A stretch of DNA of 64,000 nt from Paraphysomonas bandaiensis (lineage: Eukaryota > Chrysophyceae): NCBI GenBank assembly GCA_965644295.1, contig CBFFRP010000303.1, positions 1-64,000 of the forward strand. Direction: 5' to 3'. Below are positions 1-10,399 of the stretch, in pieces; position 1 is the stretch's first letter; each line of letters begins with the position of its first letter. A model generated the notes under the pieces. The model did no database searches. It worked only from the letters and a program-made list of their open reading frames with translations, and was not told the DNA's origin. Made by a program: the position numbers and the translations under genes.

Positions 1-147
1 CAGTAGAGCTAAGATTGTTATGACGGGTTTGCGCAAGAGCTTGACTTCTAATCATTTAAAGATACTTGTGTTTTTACACATGAATCGTCTCCTCTGGAAT
101 GAAATACCAGTTGAGGTAGCTATATTGGAAGCTAGTGTATATTAGTG

Positions 148-695
148 GTAAATAATTGCAATTAATTGCAATAATTAAAATTGAGACAGCAAAAACGTAA
201 TAATTGCCATTATAATTGACTACAACCTGCGTCAATAATTATTAATTGATGGTATGTTAAAAATGTGTCAATTTATTGACATTGTTGAGTTTTGCTGTTT
301 GTGAGAAATTAAAAGCCGTAGTTTCTAAGATATTATAACCGTTACTCAAAGAATACAGTGTAGTAACTATAACCGTATAATGAGAACAAATGATATTTTA
401 GCTATTGTAGTACTGAAACTGAAATATATTGACTGTACAAGATAGTGACGATGATGTAAGATCGTACAAGAAATGGTTGGTGTAGCAATGATATATCGAG
501 TTGGCGAATGACAGTGACCGATGAATTATATCTCTCATAATTTTAAAGTGTTTATCTATATAAGCGTTAAATTTCGTAGTAAAAGTTCAACTACTAATTA
601 TATCGTTTTTTTCTAACGGACATTTAAGTGAAGTATATTGTAGTCAATTGTAGTTGCAATAACTATTTATTGAGAGATAATTGCAATTATTTAAA
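148..695. repeat. AT-rich inverted-repeat element split by a solo LTR
   Basis: The arms at about 148-225 and 637-695 are imperfect reverse complements. Both carry TAAATAATTGCAATT at the outer edge and TTGTAGTCAATT further in. A related stretch lies near 54497-54600. The arms enclose the solo LTR at 283-618. No coding capacity is visible. The pattern fits a MITE-like element or foldback, but no target-site duplication was found for it. Positions 1-147 show nothing I recognise. Confidence 0.4.
283..618 (+). mobile_element. Degenerate solo LTR, family 3 (same family as 23105-23540)
   Basis: It starts TGTTGAGTTTTGCTGTTTG and stays alignable to the element-3 LTR through landmarks such as TTCTAAGATATT, TATAATGAGAA and GATGTAAGATCGTAC, to about position 505. 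It then diverges. GACAT occurs at 278-282 and again at 619-623, which would be a 5-bp target-site duplication. The right end lacks the expected CA, so that boundary is tentative. It looks like an old insertion reduced to one LTR. Confidence 0.55.
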
Positions 696-908
696 AATGA
701 ACTCATTTTGTTACGCAGCCCTGTGAGAACGACAAAATGTAGGAGACCTCATACTATGATGATCGTGGGAGTGCGAAAAAGTGGCAACGACCAGCTGTTT
801 GGTAGATCGATTGAAGTAAGCAGAAAGAAGCATATATTATACAGTCACCATGAAAACAGAAGATGATGCTGGACTTGGCGGCTATATGATGTATTTCTTT
901 TAATGTCC

Positions 909-1372
909 ATCATTAACAAAGTCGGACTCGCACCATGTCGTGGTGTTCTGGGGGATATTTCACCGGAAAACTAATGTGAGCCGCATAATATATATATAGT
1001 CAGCAGATAATATTCTGCCCACTCATAGCCAAATGCTTGTGTGGTACAAGGGACACTAAATTATAAGTCTTTGGACTTAGGCAAATAAACAGGCATCCGG
1101 GAATGGGCACCTCAAGGGCATCCAGGGTCCAGGGTATTGGGATGCCTACGATTGAAGTCAAGCATCCGGGCTGTTCACCTTAAGGACTCAAAAATCCTGA
1201 AGTCAGCAGATTTCAGGAATAGCAACATTCTGCTTGCTTACTGCGTTTGTTTTGAGTGATACAGTTAAGAAAGCGAAAGTGTTTGCACCTTGGTGCTTGC
1301 GATGATACACAAGAAGCTTCGGAACGTTACATTACTTCTGACTTTTACACGCCTATTGCTATTAAAATACGA
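909..1372 (+). repeat. Dispersed repeat R, copy 1
   Basis: This matches the copy at 38559-39109 in order and orientation. Shared segments are AACAAAGTCGGACTCGCA, GTGGTGTTCTGGGGGATA, ATAAACAGGCATCCGGGAA, AAGTCAGCAGAT, GCACCTTGGTGCTTGCG and TTACACGCCTATTGCTA. It is noncoding, with only short ORFs that other copies do not conserve. Edges are approximate. Confidence 0.65.
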
Positions 1373-1458
1373 CATCATGGTCTCCTGGTTGAGTACTCTG
1401 CCAGTGGAATGGATACTCTTGGCGGGTACCACAGTTATTCAATATCTCCCGTCTAATT

Positions 1459-1900
1459 TAATTGAGCAGGGCTAATATGTCTCTAAGTAGCAAATGTTAG
1501 ATGGATTGCGTAGCCAGTGTTTTCCTGCAGGTTGTGACTAAGAGAAATGGAAGAATCAAAGTTGCAGGGCATTAATGAGCACTATAATACTGTTAGTGAA
1601 TGCATTGTGGATTGATTGTTGCGTTTCTGGTTTCTGGAATAATCTTTTGATCAGTACAAAGATTAAACGTATATGCGGGACATAAATGAGATTTTTTAGA
1701 AATGTATAATTCACAATTTTCACACACTGCTGAAATCAAGACAATGAGTATATCAACTTTATAGCGATCTACTTCAGTTCGCACTGCCTCATCTGCAAGC
1801 CTCCATACTACGTCACAATAGACTTAATATAAATTCGCTTCTATCTCGGAGCAGCAATCTTCGTCGGAATTCCAATCATTGATTGTTTCTTCTTCCGTGT
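1459..1900. repeat. Perfect duplicate of 7525-7966 (3' end of aminotransferase gene)
   Basis: This 442-bp stretch reads the same as 7525-7966 (constant offset 6066) and includes the last ~25 codons and 3' flank of the aminotransferase. The match begins exactly at the outer edge of the right LTR of element 1. In this copy the host sequence reads through without an LTR, so it resembles the unoccupied version of that insertion site. It is therefore a gene fragment with no function of its own. Confidence 0.85.
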
Positions 1901-2030
1901 TAGCGATCAACTCTTTTATTCTCCATCAACCCAAATTCTGATATACTGCTTGCAAATTTTATTTCGACGATGCTATTGCATGGGGATGATTGGTGGTGGT
2001 GTAAGTATTAATTTAAGCTTTTAGTTAGTG
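1901..2030. other. Unassigned spacer between duplicated flank and element 1
   Basis: These 130 bp lie between the break in the duplication and the left LTR. They do not match the aminotransferase gene or the retroelements, and I see no gene. The last five bases (TAGTG) do not match TAATT on the other side of element 1, so the two edges of the element do not show a common target-site duplication. Confidence 0.5.
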
Positions 2031-2324
2031 TATTGAGAAAAGCTCATTTTACACTAGATCACAGAGAGAATTTGTCGTAAGACTAGATAGATTTATTAGT
2101 ATCGTTTACACGAAGTTGTGATAACCAACACTAACTCATTATAATCCCTGCATAATATCCTACATATGCGAACCTCTCGTTACTGAACATATCTTGAAAG
2201 GTCAACCTATTTCAGTTTCTCAATATCATCACAGCATTTGTACATCACTATATTTCACTGTATTCTCGTACATTGTCTTCAAGTGACATACTGAATATAC
2301 TAGAATAAGATCCATATTCTAATA
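2031..2324 (-). repeat. 3' LTR of element 1
   Basis: 294 bp, nearly identical to 7231-7524 (constant offset 5200). In coding orientation it runs from TATTAGAATATGG to CTCAATA. The right copy ends CTCAACA, so the two differ at least at the terminal CA. The start TATTAG looks like a mutated TGTTGG, compared with the TGTTGGAATACG start of element 2. Confidence 0.9.
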
Positions 2325-2503
2325 CTCCCACTCAATGTAGAATGCAGTGAGACAAAACAACAGTGATCACAATAATCTGATAATGCTATGACTATCTAGT
2401 CCCATAGGTAAAAACAGATGTGAAATCTTTTAAAGATACATATATACCTAGCAGTCAACTAGATATACAGTTATGTGGGATTTTCACCCACTAAAACACA
2501 CCT

Positions 2504-2845
2504 TTAACCTCTTCGGGGTCGTTTCTTCTGCTGCTCCTCCACACTGTTAGACACACTCCTCTTAACCCCGGTAATCGTTTTCTCATGACGACTGAAGATC
2601 TTCGTGGACAACGCCTTTGTAAAAATATCAGCCGCCATATCATCCGTAGATACATGAATCAATTTTGCTGTAGGAAATTTGCCATTAACATGTTCTCTTA
2701 TCCAGTGATACTTGATGTCAATATGCTTCGACCTCTTATGATACACTGGATTCTCTGAAAGATCCTTTGCACTCTTACTATCCATAAAGAATGGAGTCGG
2801 CTTCGTTACCAAGAGTCCGAGCTCCTTGAACACCCCCCGAAGCAC
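2504..2845 (-). pseudogene. Element 1: C-terminal RNase H segment of pol, out of frame
   Basis: This continues the Copia RNase H domain: FFMDSKSAKDLSENPVYHKR, then SKHIDIKYHWIREHV and DMAADIFTKALSTK, as in the 3' end of element 2. It is separated from the upstream reverse-transcriptase frame by a one-base deletion around 2840-2850: element 2 has GTAGCCACACC where element 1 has GAAGCACACC. The overlap with the preceding frame is therefore a mutation, not programmed frameshifting. The piece is not expected to be made as part of a functional enzyme. Confidence 0.85.
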
Positions 2846-4221
2846 ACCAGTTCTTGCAAAGCCGCATACTCCGCCATATACTCAGATTCCATGCTCGAAG
2901 TCGCAACTGTGGTCTGAAGCTTGGACTGCCAGGCCAATGCGCCCGCACATAAAAACACGATGTATCCCGTTGTGGATCGCCGAGTCATCCTATCCCCAGC
3001 CCAGTCTGAATCACTGAATACATGTAAATCAAACTCACTCCCACTGAATCTGATTCCCTTATCAACTGTACCACGTAAATATTTCAACAAATGAATAGCT
3101 AATCTGCAAGTCGCATATGTTGGAGAAGTACTAAATCGAGCCAATAACCCCACAGCGTAAGCCAGATCAGGTCTAGTGTGAATCGCCAAATGCAACACCG
3201 CTCCAATAATTCCTCTATACGGAAATGATTCGACCCACTGCTTCTGCTCCTCCGTCAGCTCACGTTGCTCTGCCAACAAGTCCTGAACATTGGTAGGTAG
3301 TGGAGTCTCCTTATTCTTACTGCTCTTTCCCATAAACGAACTGAATTTCTTGACAATATTCTTGGCATATTCCGATTGATCTAACATGTACCAGTCCTCG
3401 CCTCTCGTGATTCTGATATTCAGAAACCGTTTGCACACACCCAGATCATGCATTTCAAACGTTTCGCAGAACCTACGTTTAACACTTTCTAAGTAGGTGA
3501 GATCAGCAGATGCAATGATAATATCATCAACATATATCAGCAATAAGTGCAATTGACCATTACTCCATCGCATATACAAGCATGTATCTAAAATGCAAGC
3601 AGTAAAATGTAACGATTTGATAAACTTGTCAATATGCTTGTTCCACTGCCTCGGTGATGACCGCAAACCATATAAGGCCTTGATCAATTGAAAACACCAC
3701 CCCGCTGGCAACTCTTCATCAGGTGGAGGTGCCATATACACATCCTCTTCAAGATCGGCATAACAAAACGCTGATGATACGTCCAACTGATGTACATGCA
3801 TATGAAACATAAAGGCAATTGCAAGAACCAGTCGAATGGTTATTCCTTTGACCACTGGAGCAAACGTGGACTGCTCCTCCTCCGTTTTTTCTTGTAGATT
3901 CCCTAATGCAACCAGCCGCGCCTTATACTTGACTACGTTCCCCAGAAGGTCTCTCTTCACCGTGTGAACATACTTTGCTCGCACCAACTTCACTCCTCGT
4001 GGAGTCCGCACAATCTTTAAGACACGTCTCTTCAGTAGTGAGGTCTTCTCCACCTTCCGAGCTTCTCGCCACTTCATGTACTGTGGAGATCTCTCCGCTT
4101 CAGCATAGGAGTCTGGTATCTTAAAGTCATCATGTTGAAACTCTGCATGCTTAAAGTTAACAGTGCATGCATCTGGCACCTCAACCATATTTATTTCTCC
4201 TAACACCGATGCGTTCGCCAA
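2806..4221 (-). pseudogene. Element 1: reverse transcriptase/RNase H segment of pol
   Basis: About 470 codons of Copia-type reverse transcriptase (RVT_2) and the start of RNase H. The catalytic YVDDIIIAS motif is present, as are HQLDVSSAFCYADLEEDVYM, IKALYGLRSSPRQWN, and the RNase H signatures SDSDWAGDRMTRRSTTGY and SSMESEYMAEYAA. The last 17 residues diverge abruptly from element 2 because of the downstream deletion. The apparent start codon falls mid-protein (ANASVLGEIN), so this is a fragment of one polyprotein created by a frameshift near 4230-4260. Confidence 0.88.
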
Positions 4222-7200
4222 CCTACGCTGTAGCCGTTTCCATCACCATCTAGTTCAATAGGTCGTCTAGTAGATATATACGAACCCATACCTTGCTCAT
4301 CCTGAGCCCGCAAATCTTGCGGTGTGGGAGGAGCCCCGCTCGCATCCCCAGACCCACGGTCTGTCAAGGTCTGCAACCTCACGACTGTCTGTTGACAGGT
4401 TGGGTCAGGACTCTCCTGGAACCCTCCAGGTCTTCCCTGGTCCAGCTCCCTGGCTGGCGTAGTACTCAGGGCGTCCCCCTTTCCTATGTACCCGGTATTC
4501 CCGGGGGTTTCTGCAGTCATACGCACCACGTCTTCGACGTGTATAGGCACCCGGTGCTCTATATGCTCGCGACCTGCAGTAACAAGTGAACGGTATGCTA
4601 CAATCACACCCTTACGTTCTACAACTCTTGTTGTCTTATACAGAAGTCCGTCCTCATCATCAATATGATACGTTCCTTCTAAGCTGACATAGTCGGATGC
4701 AAGCTTGGGTCTAGCGGCCTCCCGCACTCGAAGAGCATCAATCTCTGCGAAATACTTCTCTGATCGTGATGGCGTTGACTCATCAGTCAATATATGGACT
4801 GTAGTCACCACCTTGTTTGATTCAGGAAGATATACATGGTATCCTACCTTCTCATCAGAGTAACCCATTAAATATCCAACTAGAGCCTTATCCTCCCAAT
4901 CCTTTCGTCGATCCGCCTTCGGTGAAAGAACATAAGTTCGACACCCCCATACCCTAAGATATCTCAAATTTGGAGGCTCGCCCGTTAGAAACTCTATAGG
5001 AGACATATACCCTTTATCTGTTTTCGTTGGCAATCGAATCAAAATATATCTGGCTGCCATGTATGCATCCAGCCAAAATTGCGGTGGCAGTCCAGATTGG
5101 ATTAGCATTGCAAGAGTCATCTCTCCAGCAGTTCTGAACTTCCTCTCCTCTATGGCATTCATTTCTGGAGAGTCTGTTGAGCTCCACGTATGTTGATAGC
5201 ACTCCTGTGTCCTAAGATACTGACGCAGCTCTTCACTGATTAACTCTCCTGCACCATCTGCATGATAGTGCTCCATCTTGAGCTTGTACCTTTTAACATC
5301 TCCTCTAAATAGCTCTTTGAAGACTTCTAAGACCGCTTCCCCAGTTCTGTGGACTAAACCCGTCGCCCAGAACATTTTGCTGGCATGATGCGTTATCTTT
5401 AACACATACCTCTCACCTCCTCTAGCAGGACAATTTAAGTACACAGCGATATCTGCTGAAAAATTCGGTCTAACGGAATTCTCGTCCTTCGTTCGGAAGC
5501 TGACTCGGGTTATCTTAGACCTGGCACACACATCACACAAACACTGATTTTTGTGTACCTTGGCTGTGAGGTGTTTCCGTTTCAACCCTGTACCCATGAT
5601 GAGCATCCTCTTATGTGCCTCTACTAAAGCATGTTTGTTGAAGTGACCCGCTCTCCGATGCAGCAACTCCAGCTCGTCCTCACCAGTCCTATCGCTAAGA
5701 TTTACTTCACAATTACTCGGTGTAGACACATCTGGAAGCTCCAACAGCTGCTGAGTTGGAACTGCAGTCATTCCATTCTTCATGGGTCCCTCCAGTACCA
5801 GTTCACCAGTATTACAGTCATAAATTTGGATCCCATACCACACCGTGAATCGATAGCCCATTTCGTTCAGCTTACGTCCGGAGCACAGGCATCGATTGAT
5901 CTGATCTGAAATTTCTATGTCTCTCCATGCTCCACGGGAACCCACACTTGTGATATGAATCTCTGATCCCTTCTTAGAGCCGTTTATCACCTTTGATGTA
6001 TTCATATGAGTGTCAAGCATGGTCACATCATTCATCAAGAACATTGATGATGAACAGCAGGTGTCAATATATGTATAATGCATGTCATCATTTACACTAC
6101 ATATATTCGTTTCATGTATATTGCATGACAATTTCATAACATCCTCGATCATATTTGCTTCATCTTCATCAGAGAATTCTGCTGGTTCTCCACGCCGTAT
6201 ATTCTCTACTGTCAGCAGCCTTTTGTCCGGCTTCCTACCATGATTCTTCCCTTTCTCTCCTCTTCTAGAATGCTTTTTCTTCGTCGTTGGACAATCAGCA
6301 GCAAGATGTTCCAGAGACTTGCAATTTCTGCATCCCGTGTATTCAGCACTTCCAGGACGCTGCCCTGATATCTCTCCATCCTTCTTCCTCTGCTTCCTCC
6401 TGCACTGTTCAGTTGAATGGCTATGAGGAATTCCTTCTTTCCTGCAATATCTACAGTTGCCCTTCTTACGCTTATCCCGTTCCGTTCGAGACCGTTTGCT
6501 CTTTTCAATGAAATTCAGCTCCTCCACCTTCTTGCGTTTCCGCTCTAACGCAATCCTTCCAGGAATGGTATCATCATACCGTTCTATCTTCCTTGATAAT
6601 GTTGCATAATCAACATCATCAGGCATCAAATACAAAGCAACATTCAGAGGAGCATATTCTTCATTCAACAGACCTTCTCGTAACCGTGTTATTTTTGAGA
6701 GCTCCGATATGTCCTGCTGCTGCTCCTGTAGCTCTTTCAGCAGTATTTCAAACCGTATTATATAGTCCTTCGCAGTCTCCTCCGGACGCATACGGAAAGA
6801 GCCATACTGAGTCAACAGTTCACTGATCTTGTTTTGCTTCCCTCCAGCAAAGCACTTCTTCAACTCATCAATCATAATATGCGCCTTAAACCTGTTGCTT
6901 CCTTTTCCATCAGCCTTGAACCCTTTATGTAGAAGATGGAATTTCTGAAGCGCCTTCGAAGATGTTTGCACTGCCTCTCTGCAGTACGAATACGCTATGG
7001 CATTCGCCTTCCAGTACTTCTTCACAGCCTGTCTGTAAGACTTCTCCTCCATTAACGTGAGTGGCTGTTCCCCAAAGTCGCTTTCCTTCGGTGGTGGCTC
7101 CACCGCTACTTCACTTTGCTCTTTCCTCATGAGGAATGTTTCGAAGTCCTCAATCCATTGTTCAACATTGCTCTCATTAAACTGTGGCACTACTCCTCTA

Positions 7201-7247
7201 TCCTCCTTCTCTCCTCCTCGCTCGCTACCATGTTGAGAAAAGCTCAT
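4200..7247 (-). pseudogene. Element 1: gag, protease and integrase part of the polyprotein
   Basis: About 1015 codons. Gag carries two zinc knuckles, CRYC..HSTEQC (CX2CX8HX4C) and CRNCKSLEHLAADC (CX2CX4HX4C). The protease motif reads YIDTCCSSSMF. The integrase has an HHCC finger (HRRAGHFNKH, CLCDVC) and candidate DDE residues in SADIAVY, HADGAGEL and NAIEERKFRT. The start codon at 7247 lies 17 bp inside the 5' LTR, so the primer-binding site is translated as part of gag. The frame ends early at 4200 with an unrelated tail, whereas element 2 stays open, so this is a broken polyprotein. Confidence 0.9.
5669..6059 (-). repeat. Near-identical patch shared with element 2 (29223-29613)
   Basis: By eye, 391 bp differ at only three positions from 29223-29613, whereas sequence just outside on both sides is clearly diverged. 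In coding sense the patch starts within the protease motif (at CCSSSM) and ends just before the integrase HHCC finger. This points to recombination or gene conversion between two related Copia lineages. Confidence 0.88.
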
Positions 7248-7524
7248 TTTACACTAGATCACAGAGAGAATTTGTCGTAAGACTAGATAGATTTATTAGT
7301 ATCGTTTACACGAAGTTGTGATAACCAACACTAACTCATTATAATCCCTGCATAATATCCTACATATGCGAACCTCTCGTTACTGAACATATCTTGAAAG
7401 GTCAACCTATTTCAGTTTCTCAATATCATCACAGCATTTGTACATCACTATATTTCACTGTATTCTCGTACATTGTCTTCAAGTGACATACTGAATATAC
7501 TAGAATAAGATCCATATTCTAATA
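7231..7524 (-). repeat. 5' LTR of element 1, contains gag start codon
   Basis: 294-bp partner of 2031-2324. In coding orientation it ends CTCAACA at 7231, followed by TGGTAGCG (primer-binding site complementary to an initiator-tRNA-like TACCA end). The gag ATG at 7247 lies inside it. Confidence 0.9.
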
Positions 7525-7966
7525 TAATTGAGCAGGGCTAATATGTCTCTAAGTAGCAAATGTTAGATGGATTGCGTAGCCAGTGTTTTCCTGCAGGTTG
7601 TGACTAAGAGAAATGGAAGAATCAAAGTTGCAGGGCATTAATGAGCACTATAATACTGTTAGTGAATGCATTGTGGATTGATTGTTGCGTTTCTGGTTTC
7701 TGGAATAATCTTTTGATCAGTACAAAGATTAAACGTATATGCGGGACATAAATGAGATTTTTTAGAAATGTATAATTCACAATTTTCACACACTGCTGAA
7801 ATCAAGACAATGAGTATATCAACTTTATAGCGATCTACTTCAGTTCGCACTGCCTCATCTGCAAGCCTCCATACTACGTCACAATAGACTTAATATAAAT
7901 TCGCTTCTATCTCGGAGCAGCAATCTTCGTCGGAATTCCAATCATTGATTGTTTCTTCTTCCGTGT
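7525..7966. repeat. Aminotransferase 3' end, original copy of the 442-bp duplication
   Basis: This partner of 1459-1900 begins TAATT immediately at the LTR edge and runs into the coding sequence to 7966. Here it continues as an intact gene, so this copy is the functional one. Confidence 0.85.
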
Positions 7967-9338
7967 CCGGCTCAACATCCGCCTCTGTGTCTGAGGTGTA
8001 CGTTTCTCGGATATTGTGCAATAGCCGCTTTGCAACGGCTTTAGGTGTCGATACAGGGAGCTTGCACAACGCACCGTGAGAGCGTAAAAGCTCTTCCATT
8101 CGATCCAGACCAGCGGAAATATTATCCATACACGGCCCAAAAGACAGACGAATCCATCCATCAAATGCACTCAGCCCAGTCCGTCTGCCCCCGGGATTAA
8201 TGTCGAAGAACTTCCCAGGTCCGACAATGATTTTTTTGTCGAGAGCAGCAGTAAAAAAACCCATACAAGTGTTAAGAGGCTCTGGTAGAGACTCTAAACA
8301 GCACCACATGTAGAAGGTAGCATCACACGGCAAACAACGAAAACCCATACGAGTTAAACGAGAGTACATCATGTCACGTTTCTGAGTAAAGGTATCACGC
8401 AGAGCCCGTGTTTCTGATTGCATATAATCCACCTCGAGCGCTTTAAGCGCCATACATTGAGAGACTGTGCTTGGCCCACCATCAAGAGCACTTCCAGCGC
8501 AACCAATCGCTTTAATGAGCTCCGGTGGACCCACTGCCCAGGCAAGACGCCAGCCAGGGTATCTGAAACTCTTAGTCATTCCATCGATGACAAGTACAGG
8601 ATCAGAGTTGGGATCCACAACATGCTGCGCAGCCGATACTCCCCCGCAATCACTGCCGTCAATGCTGTCCTTGTAGATGAAGTGTGAATAGAATTCATCC
8701 ATTACAAGTAGACAATCGGTGGAACGGGCTGTATGACAGTACGACGACAGCTCCTCTCCCTCAATCAAATGGCCAGTCGGGTTGCATGGATTACTGCACA
8801 TGAATGAGTCCAAGTCTTGCGCCACTTCAGCAAAACGCCCTGGGGTCACTGCAAATGCAGAATCTTCCGTAGTTGAGATATGAACAGGGTCCAAGTCTCT
8901 GTGAGCTGAGTCAAACAACTCCTGATATCCAGCATAGTCAGGAGTCTGATAACCCATACGTCCTTGAAGAACACGAAATAGACGACTGAGCATTAGACGA
9001 CCACCCTGAGCAATGGCAACATTCTCAGCAGTGTATGGCTTCTTCCCAGTGCGATATAGACGATTGTAGTGATCAGCCACCGCCTGTCTCATCTCGGGAG
9101 TGCCGTTTACAGGGCCGTATCCAAAGTGAGAGGAATCAATATCGACAGAATGGATTCTCTCTGGCCCGCACTCCATCTTCTCGGTCTCAGGTTGACCTTT
9201 TCCAAAATTGCACCATTCGGGATCAGAGGGCGAGAAGCCTCTCTTCTCAGCCTCGGCTATTACCCATACCATGCCCATGTAGTCGACGCTACGGATGGGC
9301 GACTTCTTTCTAAGAGAATTTCTTCTACTAGATGGCAT
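7890..9338 (-). CDS. PLP-dependent class I/II aminotransferase
   Basis: Single exon, 482 residues. It is a fold-type I PLP enzyme that should transfer amino groups or act like ACC synthase on amino-acid substrates, probably in the cytosol since no targeting peptide is obvious. Visible landmarks are CSNPCNPTGH (181-190), DEFYSHF (214-220, the PLP-ring aspartate and tyrosine), the Schiff-base lysine K256 in DGMTKSFRYPGWRLAW, R264, and the carboxylate-binding arginine in GWIRLSFGP near the C-terminus. All core residues are present. The ~45-residue acidic tail (ETYTSDTEADVEPDTEEE) is unusual. The gene is divergent from the kinase at 10400, and its 3' end is duplicated at 1459-1900. ACC-synthase-like and general aromatic/alanine aminotransferases cannot be separated by eye. 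Confidence 0.9.
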   Translation of the reverse strand: MPSSRRNSLRKKSPIRSVDYMGMVWVIAEAEKRGFSPSDPEWCNFGKGQPETEKMECGPERIHSVDIDSSHFGYGPVNGTPEMRQAVADHYNRLYRTGKKPYTAENVAIAQGGRLMLSRLFRVLQGRMGYQTPDYAGYQELFDSAHRDLDPVHISTTEDSAFAVTPGRFAEVAQDLDSFMCSNPCNPTGHLIEGEELSSYCHTARSTDCLLVMDEFYSHFIYKDSIDGSDCGGVSAAQHVVDPNSDPVLVIDGMTKSFRYPGWRLAWAVGPPELIKAIGCAGSALDGGPSTVSQCMALKALEVDYMQSETRALRDTFTQKRDMMYSRLTRMGFRCLPCDATFYMWCCLESLPEPLNTCMGFFTAALDKKIIVGPGKFFDINPGGRRTGLSAFDGWIRLSFGPCMDNISAGLDRMEELLRSHGALCKLPVSTPKAVAKRLLHNIRETYTSDTEADVEPDTEEETINDWNSDEDCCSEIEANLY

Positions 9339-10399
9339 GTTTTTGAGAGCTCGTTAAGATTGGTAAAGCAAGATTGCAGATCTTTCTTCATTAAAGAGTG
9401 GCGTTGATATAAATCCCGCCACAACAACTACACAATATAATGATTGTATTAATGAATTGTGTTGAGGGTTATGTCGCTAGATGAGTACTATGCTGTATAT
9501 ATATATACACTTACTCCGATCTAGAAACTCCCCCATCGTCATTGTGTCCTAATTTTAACGAAACTTGGACTAGCCATCATATGATTGGTGCAGAGATGTT
9601 CTGTCCGTGGTACGGAGTGTATATTTCCCTTTGAGCTGCTGCTGCTGATTTCAAAGGGAGGGAAAGTGGTAACGGGTATTAATACGGCGGTTTATCTTCA
9701 TATACAGGAGAATACATACTGTATATAAGATGCCCTCAACAGTGGATGAATACACTGCTGTATTCCAGGTAGTGCTGAGAGAACACCACACACGAAGAGT
9801 TCCAAGAACTGTAGAGTGCGGAGTGGGAGTGCGGTGGAAGTACACCATACAACAGCAGTCGTCCCGCAGAAGCGAAGTAGATTTAAGGAAGAAGTCCTAC
9901 CATGTGTAACATCTCTATGTATAAGAATACCCACATATCCATAGCACATCGTACATATAGTATAACACGGTAGACACTTATACAGTACCATTACCTCTAA
10001 TTGTATGCACTTCATATATGATATACACTCACCATACAAGATAATGCCTTGTCTTCCTCTGGCAGTGTAGCGTCCTATCCGGAGGCTGTCCTCTGGTCTG
10101 TGTATGTGTGTGGTCTGGTAGTGTGATAGTTCATACAGAGAGTCAGTATAACAGGAAGGAGAGAGACGATAGAGGAAACACCGCATAAGAGTCTGAATAT
10201 GTGGCGCCCCGGTCACGATGAGGAGTTCACGAGCCATGCTCAGCGCAAGGGTGTGAAGATATACCTTAATGGCGAGTTCGAAAGCGGAAAAGGCAATACT
10301 TTTATGTGTACGCATATAGAGCCAGGTCTAACTGTACGCTCTACCCTATTCAGATCTACATATTGAATCCGATTGGACATTACGTGATTTTTTGAATGC
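9339..10399. promoter_or_regulatory. Divergent intergenic region, aminotransferase/kinase
   Basis: 1061 bp between two head-to-head start codons. It contains ACTGCTGTATTCC near 9754 (variant of the TACTGCTGTA motif), TATATATATATA near 9498 and CTGTATATAAG near 9719. A 205-codon minus-strand reading frame here (9698-10315) has no recognisable domain. I treat the region as a shared promoter. Confidence 0.5.

Larger units (their letters stand above)
2031..7524 (-). mobile_element. Ty1/Copia LTR retrotransposon, element 1 (frameshifted)
   Basis: Two 294-bp LTRs (2031-2324 and 7231-7524) flank a gag-pol region in Copia order, with integrase before reverse transcriptase/RNase H. On the coding strand a primer-binding site TGGTAGCGAGCG follows the 5' LTR directly (7219-7230), and a purine tract GAGTGGGAG precedes the 3' LTR (2325-2333). 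The near-identical LTRs imply recent insertion, yet the polyprotein is broken by two frameshifts. The flanks lack a matching target-site duplication, and the right flank is duplicated at 1459-1900. Confidence 0.92.

Noticed and set aside
1593-1784. 63-codon ORF repeated exactly at 7659-7850
   Set aside because: It lies in the duplicated 3' flank of the aminotransferase; the repeat reflects the DNA duplication, not a conserved peptide.
2806-4221. Programmed frameshifting between the three pol frames of element 1
   Set aside because: Element 2 encodes the same domains in one frame, and the downstream break maps to a one-base deletion, so these are mutations.
7890-9338. Calling the aminotransferase an ACC synthase
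   Set aside because: The motifs seen are shared by the whole class I/II family; no ACC-synthase-specific residue could be verified by eye.
9698-10315. 205-codon minus-strand ORF between the aminotransferase and kinase genes
   Set aside because: No domain or plausible composition, and it fills a divergent promoter gap with motif matches; most likely a chance frame.
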